Shown: positions 43,863 to 51,801 of the stretch, one piece after another | How the letters are laid out: the number at the start of each line of letters is the position of its first letter | Position numbering within the stretch: position 1 is the stretch's first letter | From: Rhodospirillaceae bacterium | GTDB lineage: Bacteria; Pseudomonadota; Alphaproteobacteria; Rhodospirillales; JABJKH01 | NCBI GenBank assembly: GCA_018660465.1 | Contig: JABJKH010000056.1 | Span: 1-64,000 of the forward strand | Direction: 5' to 3' | DNA: 64,000 bases | Notes under the pieces: model-generated | The model's input: only the letters and a program-made list of their open reading frames with translations | What the model was told of the DNA's origin: nothing | The model's database searches: none | Made by a program: the position numbers and the translations under genes

Positions 43863-44246
43863 ATGCCGTTTTACCGCTGGGATGAAATGAAGCGAAAGAA
43901 CCTTGCAAAGCCTTCTGAATCAACAGGAAGCATCATCATTGGTGACCATATTACCTTAAATCGCTCCGTCAGTGGCCCTGGGAGAATTGTTAACCCGCAT
44001 TTTCATGGATGTGAGCAAATTTTGAACGTCGTACAAGGAACCGCGTGGTTTCGAGTAGGCGATGAAGAAAAAACTGTCACGGCCGGAGAAGTTATTCATA
44101 TCCCTGTTGGTGCGGAGCATGAGCTGAAAAACATTGGAGATGAAGAGTTTGTTTATCTTTCCTTCAAAAACATTTCCGAAGACTGGCCGCCCCAAACCGC
44201 GATAGATGCCGCAAGAGAGGTCGCCGAAGAGGCGGCAAATAAATAG
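43863..44246 (+). CDS. Single-domain cupin protein
   Basis: The 127-residue protein starts at ATG 43863 with GAGAGG upstream; an ATG at 43818 is less likely. Cupin motif 1 supplies His46, His48 and Glu51 (NPHFHGCEQIL), and motif 2 supplies His86 (PVGAEHELKN), so a metal site is complete. Such small cupins bind or isomerise small molecules; no substrate can be named. It is divergent from the selenoprotein candidate, with a shared 114-bp promoter region, and lies 17 bp before an alcohol dehydrogenase gene. Confidence 0.85.
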   Translation: MPFYRWDEMKRKNLAKPSESTGSIIIGDHITLNRSVSGPGRIVNPHFHGCEQILNVVQGTAWFRVGDEEKTVTAGEVIHIPVGAEHELKNIGDEEFVYLSFKNISEDWPPQTAIDAAREVAEEAANK

Positions 44247-44263
44247 GTGAGGAGGAGTTTCCT

Positions 44264-45304
44264 ATGAAAGCAATGGTTTTAACGGCACCGAATACGCCAT
44301 TTCAGTTAACCGATATGCCGGACCCGGTGGCGGGCGAAGGCGAGGCGGTGGCGCGGGTGCTGTCGTGTGGCTCGGGGCTAACCATCCAGCATATGCGGGC
44401 CGGTCGAATGAAAGTCGATTACCCGCGCATCATCGGCCACGAAATTACAGCTGAGATCGTTGAGGTCGGTAAGGGCGTGTCTGAGCTTAAGGTCGGTGAT
44501 CCGGTGACGGCATATTATTACCTGACCTGCGGCACCTGCGAATGGTGCCAGAAAGACCGCGAAACCCTCTGCGATAACTTTGCTGGAAATGTCGGGCGAG
44601 AGATCGATGGTGGTTACGCCGAATATATCAAGCTGCCCGCCAATACATTTTTGAAATTACCCGAAGCCCTAGACTATAAAGCCCATCCGGCGGAAGTGGG
44701 CGTCATCACAGACGCCATCTCGACGCCTGTTAAGCTTATCAACAAGGCCAGGGTGCAACCCGGCGATACAGTCGCGGTGATCGGGGCTGGCGGCGGGCTT
44801 GGGCTGCACATGGTGGCAGTTGCCAAATGGGCCAACGCGCGGGTAATTGCGGTTGATGTGCGTCCTGAAAAGTTCGATGCGTGCCGGAAAGCGGGGGCAG
44901 ATGACATTGTCGATGCGGCGGCGTCAGACATGACAGAGGCTGTCCTTGAATTGACCGGCGGGAGGGGCGTTGATGTCGTCATGGATTTTGTCGCCACGGG
45001 AAAGACCCTGGACACGGCAACCCGCGCCCTTGGCAAGGGCGGACGCCTGGCGATTTTAGGCGGAGCGGGTCTTGATAATTCCTGGCAGATTTCCGGCAAC
45101 TGGATCAAATCAGGCGAGCGAGAAATTATCGGCAGCAAGTACGCGACCAAGGCAGAGGTGAGAGAATCCTTGGAAATTGTCGCCCGCGGGGAACTCTGGC
45201 CGATTGTGACGGAAACCTGTAAACTGGAAGACCTGGAAGCCCTGCACCAGCGGGTCGAACAAGGCCTGGTAACAGGGCGTGCCGCTGTATTGATTGGGGA
45301 CTAA
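44264..45304 (+). CDS. Zinc-dependent medium-chain alcohol dehydrogenase
   Basis: The 346-residue protein has catalytic zinc residues Cys35 and His59-Glu60 (IIGHE), and the structural zinc site Cys89, Cys92, Cys95 and Cys103. The Rossmann motif is VIGAGGGLGLHMV (173-185) with VDVRPEKFDA after it, suggesting NAD preference. A GAGGAGGAG Shine-Dalgarno is present. The substrate is unknown. It is probably cotranscribed with the cupin gene. Confidence 0.9.
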   Translation: MKAMVLTAPNTPFQLTDMPDPVAGEGEAVARVLSCGSGLTIQHMRAGRMKVDYPRIIGHEITAEIVEVGKGVSELKVGDPVTAYYYLTCGTCEWCQKDRETLCDNFAGNVGREIDGGYAEYIKLPANTFLKLPEALDYKAHPAEVGVITDAISTPVKLINKARVQPGDTVAVIGAGGGLGLHMVAVAKWANARVIAVDVRPEKFDACRKAGADDIVDAAASDMTEAVLELTGGRGVDVVMDFVATGKTLDTATRALGKGGRLAILGGAGLDNSWQISGNWIKSGEREIIGSKYATKAEVRESLEIVARGELWPIVTETCKLEDLEALHQRVEQGLVTGRAAVLIGD

Positions 45305-45306
45305 AT

Positions 45307-45543
45307 ATGAAGTCGGTCACAGCCTGTTTGATTTCTTTTGTCCTGATTGCATTCTCAGGCGTTGTGTTTGCTGAACAGTCCAAACAGCCAAACGCCACGC
45401 CAAATCTTATCCAAAATTTGGCCCCCGGCTACGTCGGCGAATCTTGCTTCGGTGACAAATATGAATCTGATGCCGACATGAACGAAGGCAATACCATCAC
45501 TGAAGAGGAAATCCTTAGACATCTAAATCCGCCTAAGAGTTAA
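45307..45543 (+). CDS. Small exported protein of unknown function
   Basis: The 78-residue protein has a clear signal peptide (MKSVTACLISFVLIAFSGVV, cleaved near VFA-EQ). The mature part is short and acidic, with a single Cys in GESCFGDKYES and a C-terminal TEEEILRHLNPPK. It starts three bases after the dehydrogenase stop and ends three bases before the cyclase start, so it is likely coupled to the cyclase. It might be a periplasmic partner of the cyclase membrane domain; this is speculation from position. Confidence 0.65.
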   Translation: MKSVTACLISFVLIAFSGVVFAEQSKQPNATPNLIQNLAPGYVGESCFGDKYESDADMNEGNTITEEEILRHLNPPKS

Positions 45544-45545
45544 TA

Positions 45546-47021
45546 ATGGAAAATATGACGTTACGAGAGGTTGATGCGCTCACGCGCCTCAAACTTCATG
45601 CTCTGCCGTTGATTGCCGTTGGTTTCCTTGGCTTTTATGGTCAGATCGTTTGCCCTTTTATTAATTCCATAGCTTTGACTCAGGTCATGGGCGGGCTTGG
45701 AATCGTATGCGTGATACAAATTATTGTACGTGAGGGGCTGTTCCAAACCTTTCCCAAGCCACGGGAGGGGACCTCGATCTCTCGTCATGGTTTTTATTTG
45801 TCGGTCGTATCTTGGTTCTTTTCCGGTTTAGTCGCCGTTGTGATCCACGCCAATTTGTATCCGGAATTTCCTCTGGAAAGTCATGGCAAGCTTCTTGTCG
45901 GTTATTGGGCGCTAGGTGGTGGCATCCTTTCACAGTTCGAATTCATCAAACTGGAACACTATTTTAGGGCTCCAGAGGGGGAAGCGCCGATTACGATTTT
46001 GGAACGTATCACCCAGCGCCTAATGGAGGGGTACGCCATATTTACGATCGTTCCGACGATGGTGATGGTGCTGATGGCATTCCGTTTCGTTTATGAAGGC
46101 TACACTGTCTTGGGCGTGGCGCTGGAGGTGATGTTCCTCGGCGTGTGTTTCGTTGCCGCCGCTTTGTTTATCGCATGGCATTATGGCCTGGCGTTGAGAC
46201 GCGACTGTGATCATATTCTTAAGGCTTTGGAAATGGTGACGGAGGGCTACTACGACATTCGAATTGATGCATCGCGCTCCGATGAATTGGGCCGGGTCGC
46301 CAGCGGTATCAACGATATGGCCAAAGGACTTATGCTGCGTGAGCATATTCGGGACGCCTTTGGCCGGTTCGTTAACCCAGAGGTTGCAGAACAGTTTCTA
46401 GATGAGCATGCGCAGAATGGACACCCCGTCAAATTGGGTGGCCAGAGAAAACAGGTGACGATTTTGTTGTCGGACCTTCGCGATTTTACTCAGCTTTCAG
46501 AAAATCTTGAACCAGAGGTGCTCACCAAATTACTGAACGATTACTTTAGTGAAATGGTCGACGCTATCCGCACACATGGCGGCATGGTTGATAAATTCAT
46601 GGGAGATGCGGTGATGGCCGTCTTCGGATTGGCGGACGAGGTTGAAAGCAGTGCGGCAGATGCTATCGAGACTGCCGTCGAAATGCGCCGCCGGTTACGC
46701 CTCTTTAATGATCGACAACGCGCAGAAGGAGGGCCGGTATTGGAGAACGGTATTGGCATTCATCTTGGGGAAGTCGTTGCCGGGTATATCGGCAGTGTTG
46801 ATCGGCTGGAATACACGGTCATTGGCCCCTCCGTTAATTTAGCGGCCCGAATTGAAAATGAAGCGCGCGCGCCCAATCCCGCTATTCTGTTCAGTTCAGA
46901 GGTTGCAGCGGTCGCGCGTGACTCCCAAAAGACTCTTAAAGTCGGCCGATTTAAGTTAAAAGGGATTTCAGAAGATATTGATCTTTATACGGTAGAGAGA
47001 AGAGAGCAACGGTCGACGTAA
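45546..47021 (+). CDS. Class III adenylate cyclase with multi-helix membrane domain and HAMP
   Basis: The 491-residue protein has about six transmembrane helices in the first 220 residues, a HAMP-like segment (about 215-265, YYDIRIDASRSDELGRVASG), and a C-terminal cyclase domain. Metal Asp residues are in LLSDLRDFTQL and FMGDAVMAVFG. YTVIGPSVNLAARIENEA is the substrate/transition-state region, so it looks active. It makes cAMP under control of the membrane part. It is flanked by genes for two small exported proteins. Confidence 0.9.
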   Translation: MENMTLREVDALTRLKLHALPLIAVGFLGFYGQIVCPFINSIALTQVMGGLGIVCVIQIIVREGLFQTFPKPREGTSISRHGFYLSVVSWFFSGLVAVVIHANLYPEFPLESHGKLLVGYWALGGGILSQFEFIKLEHYFRAPEGEAPITILERITQRLMEGYAIFTIVPTMVMVLMAFRFVYEGYTVLGVALEVMFLGVCFVAAALFIAWHYGLALRRDCDHILKALEMVTEGYYDIRIDASRSDELGRVASGINDMAKGLMLREHIRDAFGRFVNPEVAEQFLDEHAQNGHPVKLGGQRKQVTILLSDLRDFTQLSENLEPEVLTKLLNDYFSEMVDAIRTHGGMVDKFMGDAVMAVFGLADEVESSAADAIETAVEMRRRLRLFNDRQRAEGGPVLENGIGIHLGEVVAGYIGSVDRLEYTVIGPSVNLAARIENEARAPNPAILFSSEVAAVARDSQKTLKVGRFKLKGISEDIDLYTVERREQRST

Positions 47022-47046
47022 CCATCAAACTATAGGAGACGAAAAA

Positions 47047-47421
47047 TTGTACAAACGTCTGATTATAGGCTTCGTCCTCTTGGTTTTTGGACTGTCCGCA
47101 GTGTCAGTTCCTCCAATTTTGGCGGACCAAAAACCGAATGACTACAAGGCGGCACAACAAAGCTATCTCAAGACTGCTGAAAAATATCGAAACCAAGCCC
47201 GGGACTTACAAGACAAAGTGAAGTCCGTGCCCAGTGGCGCACAGAAATATGTTCGTCAACTGGCAGGTGTTTTTAATCAACTCGCCGACACTAAAGTCGC
47301 CCTGGCAAAGGCAATCGGTGCGAAAGACTGGAAATACGAAGAGAAGCTTGAGAAAAAATATTACCAACTCAAGGCGCAAGAAGAAAAATTATGGAACGCG
47401 ATTGAGCGCGCTAAGAAGTAA
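47047..47421 (+). CDS. Small exported coiled-coil protein
   Basis: The 124-residue protein begins at a TTG with AGGAGA seven bases upstream. A signal peptide (about 1-26, ending ILADQ) is followed by an almost wholly helical, Lys/Gln/Ala-rich region (AEKYRNQARDLQDKVKS ... KYEEKLEKKYYQLKAQEEKLW) with heptad pattern and no Cys. No family is recognised. It is probably periplasmic. It follows the cyclase gene by 25 bp and is likely in the same operon. Confidence 0.68.
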   Translation: MYKRLIIGFVLLVFGLSAVSVPPILADQKPNDYKAAQQSYLKTAEKYRNQARDLQDKVKSVPSGAQKYVRQLAGVFNQLADTKVALAKAIGAKDWKYEEKLEKKYYQLKAQEEKLWNAIERAKK

Positions 47422-47431
47422 AACGCGCTCC

Positions 47432-48205
47432 CTAAAACCCCTTAACCGTATCCCCGCCATCTATCACAATCGTTTGCCCTGTCGTCCAGGCACCTGCTTT
47501 GGAGGCTAGGTATACCGCTGCCCCTGCGATGTCTTCGACTTCGCCGAGGCGGCCCAAGGGGGTGCGGTCGGTGACTTGTTTGGCGGCGGCTTCGTCTTCC
47601 CAGAGGGCGCGGGAGAAATCTGTTTTGACCACGCCGGGGGCCAAGCAATTTACACGAATGTTGTCAGGACCCAGTTCGCAGGCGAGGTTACGGGCGATCT
47701 GCATGTCGGCGGCCTTGGTCAGGCCGTAGGCACCGATGTTGACGTTGCCGACAAGTCCTGTGATCGATGAAACGATAATAATGGCGCCGTCTCTTCTGGC
47801 GCGCATGGTCGGTGCGACGAGTTTGCACATGGCCAAAACCGATTTCACATTGACGTCGATTATTTTGTCGAGCGCGTCATCGGGAATTTCCAAGTTGGGC
47901 CCAAAATAGGGATTGGCCGCCGCGTTTAAGACCAGGATATCGATCCGGCCCCACTCTTTCATCGTGGTCTCGAGCAATTTTTCGCGTTCTTCCGGTCGCG
48001 ATACGTTACACGGGATTGCTTCCGCGCGGCCGCCCTTGTTCCTAATTTCAGTTGCTGCGGTTTCGCATGCATCCGCCTTGCGACTGGAAATGACCACCGC
48101 TGCCCCGTGATCGGCCATCGCACCCGCTATGCCACGCCCAATACCCCTGGATGAGCCAGTGATCAGTGCCACTTTGCCCCTGAGATCAAATAAGTTTGAG
48201 ACCAT
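47432..48205 (-). CDS. Short-chain dehydrogenase/reductase, classical
   Basis: The 257-residue SDR has TGSSRGIG (16-23), NAAA in place of NNAG, catalytic Ser in IVSSITG, and the YGLTK motif for Tyr/Lys. The C-terminal block TTGQTIVIDGG is standard. All catalytic residues are present, unlike the SDRs at 33934 and 56291. Its substrate is unknown. It converges on the exported coiled-coil gene and is divergent from the small CMD gene. Confidence 0.9.
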   Translation of the reverse strand: MVSNLFDLRGKVALITGSSRGIGRGIAGAMADHGAAVVISSRKADACETAATEIRNKGGRAEAIPCNVSRPEEREKLLETTMKEWGRIDILVLNAAANPYFGPNLEIPDDALDKIIDVNVKSVLAMCKLVAPTMRARRDGAIIIVSSITGLVGNVNIGAYGLTKAADMQIARNLACELGPDNIRVNCLAPGVVKTDFSRALWEDEAAAKQVTDRTPLGRLGEVEDIAGAAVYLASKAGAWTTGQTIVIDGGDTVKGF

Positions 48206-48258
48206 CCCCCAAGTACCCTGTATTGTTTTTTTTCTATCTATAGCACAAGGAAATCAAA

Positions 48259-48639
48259 ATGAACGACGAAAGGTACGAACAGGGCATAAAAAAAATGCGT
48301 GAGATTTTGCCCAATGGCCCGGAATTTTTACGTGATAGCGCCGGCAAGGCAGCGCCAGACTTGGTCCGATATGCGATGGAATTCGCCTATGGCGATGTCT
48401 ATAGCCGTCCCGGGCTTGACCCCAAAACCCGGCAAATCGCGATCATTGCGGCGCTGACGGCAATGGGTAATGCGCCGTCTCAGTTGGGGAATCATATAAA
48501 ATCAGGCCTTAACGCCGGGATGAGCCGTGATGAAGTGATCGAGGTGATTATCCAGATGGTTGTCTATGCAGGGTTTCCAGCGGCCCTGAATGCGGCTGTG
48601 GTGGCACAGGAAGCGTTCGATGATGTTGACGGAAAGTAA
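48259..48639 (+). CDS. Carboxymuconolactone decarboxylase family protein (short form)
   Basis: The 126-residue protein is a single CMD domain with GDVYSRPGLDPKTRQIAIIAALTAMG and HIKSGLNAGMSRDEVIEVIIQM, close to gamma-carboxymuconolactone decarboxylase. It has no CxxC motif, so a decarboxylase-type rather than AhpD-like redox role is likely. It is unrelated in detail to the Sec candidate at 43071. It lies before the ABC transporter genes but is separated by an 86-bp gap. Confidence 0.88.
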   Translation: MNDERYEQGIKKMREILPNGPEFLRDSAGKAAPDLVRYAMEFAYGDVYSRPGLDPKTRQIAIIAALTAMGNAPSQLGNHIKSGLNAGMSRDEVIEVIIQMVVYAGFPAALNAAVVAQEAFDDVDGK

Positions 48640-48725
48640 CGCCGGGGTGCCCCCAAAATGTTTGTCATTTAATCTCGTGCCCGAATTTGGTTTAATGGCA
48701 TTTGACAAGACATAAGGGGCGACCA

Positions 48726-49616
48726 ATGAAAATTTTCCATCTTACTCTCAGACAAGCAGTACTGGTTCTTATCATGGCGCTGGTGGCGCCGGTTTTGGGT
48801 GTTGGCAGCGCTAAGGCAGCCGATACATTTGTTTTCACAGCAATCCCAGATGAAGATCAGGCGCAACTGCGCAAGCGCTTCAATAAAGTTGCCGATTACC
48901 TGAGCAACAAACTGGGTGTGAAGACCAAGTACATTCCAGTTAAATCCTATGGCGCTGCGGTGACGGCGTTTCGTAACAATCAGGTTCAACTGGCGTGGTT
49001 CGGTGGATTGTCCGGGGTGCGGGCGCGGACCTTGGTGAAGGGCTCTCAAGCCATCGCCCAGGGGGCGGAAGATAAGGCCTTCGTGACCTATTTTATCGCT
49101 CATGCGAGCACAGGGATGAAAGAGTCCAAGACCTTCCCCAAAGCCATGGCGGGAAAGACATTTACGTTTGGGTCCAAAGGATCAACGTCTGGCCGCTTGA
49201 TGCCTGATTTCCACATTCGTAAAATCTACGGTAAAGCGCCGAAGGAAGTCTTCACCAAGGTTGGCTTTAGCGGCAACCACACCAAGACCATTCAGTTGGT
49301 GCAGTCCGGGGCCTATCAAGTTGGTGCGGTAAATTTCAAGGTTTGGGAGAAGAACCTGAAGTCCGGCAAGGTCGACCCCAAGAAAGTCTCGATCATTTGG
49401 CGGACGCCGCCGTATCCTGATTATCAGTGGTCGGTTCGGGGCGACATCGAGAAGAAATTCGGCACGGGTTTTATCGGCAAGATCACGAATGTTTTGCTGA
49501 ACATGAAAGATAAGGATCTGCTGGCGTCGTTTCCACGTTCAGGCTTTATCCCGGCGAAGAACGCTGATTATCAACCGATCCTGGACGTAGGTAAGAAAAT
49601 CAACCTCATCGATTGA
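48726..49616 (+). CDS. PhnD-like ABC substrate-binding protein, putative selenium oxyanion importer
   Basis: The 296-residue protein starts at ATG 48726 (TAAGGGGC upstream); a TTG at 48702 is less likely. A signal peptide ends at SAKA-A (about residue 31). FTAIPDEDQAQLRKRF, VKSYGAAVTAFRNNQVQLAWFGG and GSTSGRLMPDFHI mark the PhnD-like subfamily that is repeatedly found beside FAD-SelD fusions and annotated as a putative selenate-binding protein. The operon context here, ending in SelD, fits that reading. Phosphonate or phosphite uptake is the alternative. Confidence 0.82.
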   Translation: MKIFHLTLRQAVLVLIMALVAPVLGVGSAKAADTFVFTAIPDEDQAQLRKRFNKVADYLSNKLGVKTKYIPVKSYGAAVTAFRNNQVQLAWFGGLSGVRARTLVKGSQAIAQGAEDKAFVTYFIAHASTGMKESKTFPKAMAGKTFTFGSKGSTSGRLMPDFHIRKIYGKAPKEVFTKVGFSGNHTKTIQLVQSGAYQVGAVNFKVWEKNLKSGKVDPKKVSIIWRTPPYPDYQWSVRGDIEKKFGTGFIGKITNVLLNMKDKDLLASFPRSGFIPAKNADYQPILDVGKKINLID

Positions 49617-50278
49617 TTGTGTTATTCAAACTTGAAAACGAAAATCTAGGTTATGACGGAGATGTCGTCTTACGCGACATCTCCGTTAGCATATCTGAGG
49701 GCGAACGGGTCGCATTGGTCGGCGAAAGTGGTGCCGGCAAGTCGACCCTGTTGGCGGTGCTGCAGGAACGCTACCACGACAAGGCAGCCCTCATTCCCCA
49801 AGACCTGGGGCTCGTCCGCACGCTGAGCGTATTTCACAACGTCTACATGGGCGGGCTGGCGCGGTATGGGACGGCGTACAATCTTCTAAATTTGGTCTGG
49901 CCGCAGAAGCGAGAGATCGCGGAGATCAAACCCATCGTCGAACGGCTTGGCCTCGGTAAAAAATTATTTGACCGAACCGGTGAACTTTCAGGTGGCCAAC
50001 GACAACGGGCTGCCGTGTGCCGTGCGTTGTTCCAAGGCGGCGATGCGGTGTTAGGGGATGAACCTGTCTCGGCGGTTGATGCATATCAGTCACGAATGGT
50101 CTTGAACGCGATTACGGAAAAATTCGAGACGGTAATTCTGGCAATGCATGATGTTGATTTGGCTTTGGAATTTTCAACTCGGATCATCGGCATTAAAAGG
50201 GGTCGGATCGCACTGGATGAACCAACCGACGGGCTGAAGCGTAGCGACCTTGATTTCGTCTATAAGGACGGGACATGA
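49613..50278 (+). CDS. ABC transporter ATP-binding protein (PhnC-like)
   Basis: The 221-residue ATPase has Walker A GESGAGKST, signature LSGGQRQRAAVCRAL, Walker B AVLGDEPVSAVD and a switch His in ILAMHDVDLAL. No ATG is near the start: TTG 49613 overlaps the preceding stop and GTG 49619 is the alternative. The overlap implies translational coupling to the binding-protein gene. It is shorter than typical PhnC (about 250 residues). It energises the fused permease encoded next. Confidence 0.9.
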   Translation: MIVLFKLENENLGYDGDVVLRDISVSISEGERVALVGESGAGKSTLLAVLQERYHDKAALIPQDLGLVRTLSVFHNVYMGGLARYGTAYNLLNLVWPQKREIAEIKPIVERLGLGKKLFDRTGELSGGQRQRAAVCRALFQGGDAVLGDEPVSAVDAYQSRMVLNAITEKFETVILAMHDVDLALEFSTRIIGIKRGRIALDEPTDGLKRSDLDFVYKDGT

Positions 50279-51801
50279 ACCCGGTGGCGGCGTTGGGTGT
50301 GGCCCCAGCGCACGGCTATTCTGCGACCATCAAAGCCAGCTTTGCCTTTGTTGCGGTTGCGGTTGTCTGTTTGGCCTTCGCCGATATATCCGTCACCACC
50401 CTGGACCCTTGGGGCGAAATGAGCCGCTTGGCATGGGGCATTCTTACACCTGATTTCTTTGCCCTTGAGAACGTCGCCCTGGCGGTCGTGCAGACAATTG
50501 CCTTCGCGTTGGTTGGTGTGGCCTTGGGCGCTGTCTGTGGGTTCATGCTGGCGCAAGTGTTTCACATCGGCCCGGTGCGATGGGTATGTGCGTTCGTGCG
50601 CGCCATTCACGAACTTTTTTGGGCGCTGATCTTTTTGCAAATGCTGGGGCTGACGCCGTGGACGGGGGTGTTGGCGATTGCCCTGCCGTATGCGGCGATT
50701 TGTGCCAAGGTCTATGCCGAAACTTTGGAGGAAGCACAGCCCGAAGCGTTAAAGATTCTACCGGCAGGGGTCGGGATCGTTTCGACCTTTTTCTTCGTCA
50801 GGCTGCCGGATGCCTGGGTTCATATTAAGAACTATACAAGCTATCGGTTTGAATGTGGCTTGCGGTCAAGTGCGGTGCTTGGGTTCGTTGGATTGCCGAC
50901 GCTGGGGTTTTATTTGGAAACCGCGTTTAGTGAAGGCAATTATTCCGAAGCGGCTGCACTGCTGTTTATTTTTTACATTCTGATCGCGACGTTGAAAGTC
51001 TGGATGAAACCAAAGTTGATTGGTTTATATCTATTGGCGGCACCGTTTGCACTGGCCACCGCCGATACCACGCCGGTGAACTTTGATAATATCGTTCGGT
51101 TCTTCACCCATGACATCGTGCCCCATCCTTTGCGCGGGCAAGATTGGATGGACGCCGGGGTGCTGTCGAACTTCGGCGATTGGGTGAGCATGTTATGGGT
51201 AGATCAAGCTGTCCCTGGAATTATCGCGACTGTGCTGTTGACCCAGATCGCGCTGGTTGCGAGTGGCATGCTAACCTTGGTATTCTTCCCGCTGGTATCC
51301 AAAAAGTTTTTCGGCAATTTCGGGCGCACCATCGGCCATGGTTTTCTTGTGGTCGTGCGCTCGACGCCAGAATTCATTTTGGCCTATGTGTTCTTACAGC
51401 TTTGGGGCCCGAGCATGTTGCCGGCAATCGTTGCCTTGGCCTTGCACAACGGTGCGATCATCGGCCACTTGGTGGGGCGCTACAGTGATAACGTGCGGCT
51501 GCGGCCTGATAGCCCCAAGGGGCTGAATCTTTATGGCTATGAGATCGTACCTCGGGTTTATGGCCAGTTCCTGGCGTTCCTGTTTTACCGTTGGGAAGTA
51601 ATCATGCGTGAAACCGCGATCTTAGGGATACTCGGCATCGCAACGTTGGGATTTTTTATTGATAGCGGTTTGCAGGACATTCGCCTCGACCGAGCTTTAT
51701 TTCTGATTATTATCACAGCATTCTTAAACATCGGCGTGGATATCCTTTCCCGGAATATTCGCGCCCGATTGCGGTTGTCTAACACTGTGGAGCAAACATG
51801 A
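50275..51801 (+). CDS. ABC transporter permease, two PhnE-like halves fused
   Basis: The 508-residue protein contains two PhnE-like permease domains in tandem, about residues 15-265 and 305-500, each with an EAA-type loop (EAQPEALKILPAGVG; then YEIVPRVYGQFLAFL). About 12 membrane helices are present in total. The fusion gives a complete channel in one chain. The start overlaps the ATPase stop (ATGA), as does the end with the next gene. The tandem form is typical of the transporter paired with FAD-SelD genes. Confidence 0.88.
   Translation: MNPVAALGVAPAHGYSATIKASFAFVAVAVVCLAFADISVTTLDPWGEMSRLAWGILTPDFFALENVALAVVQTIAFALVGVALGAVCGFMLAQVFHIGPVRWVCAFVRAIHELFWALIFLQMLGLTPWTGVLAIALPYAAICAKVYAETLEEAQPEALKILPAGVGIVSTFFFVRLPDAWVHIKNYTSYRFECGLRSSAVLGFVGLPTLGFYLETAFSEGNYSEAAALLFIFYILIATLKVWMKPKLIGLYLLAAPFALATADTTPVNFDNIVRFFTHDIVPHPLRGQDWMDAGVLSNFGDWVSMLWVDQAVPGIIATVLLTQIALVASGMLTLVFFPLVSKKFFGNFGRTIGHGFLVVVRSTPEFILAYVFLQLWGPSMLPAIVALALHNGAIIGHLVGRYSDNVRLRPDSPKGLNLYGYEIVPRVYGQFLAFLFYRWEVIMRETAILGILGIATLGFFIDSGLQDIRLDRALFLIIITAFLNIGVDILSRNIRARLRLSNTVEQT

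Noticed and set aside
48726-51801. Phosphonate (PhnCDE) transporter
   Set aside because: The fold matches, but there are no C-P lyase genes, the permease is a double fusion and the operon ends in SelD, which favours a selenium role.
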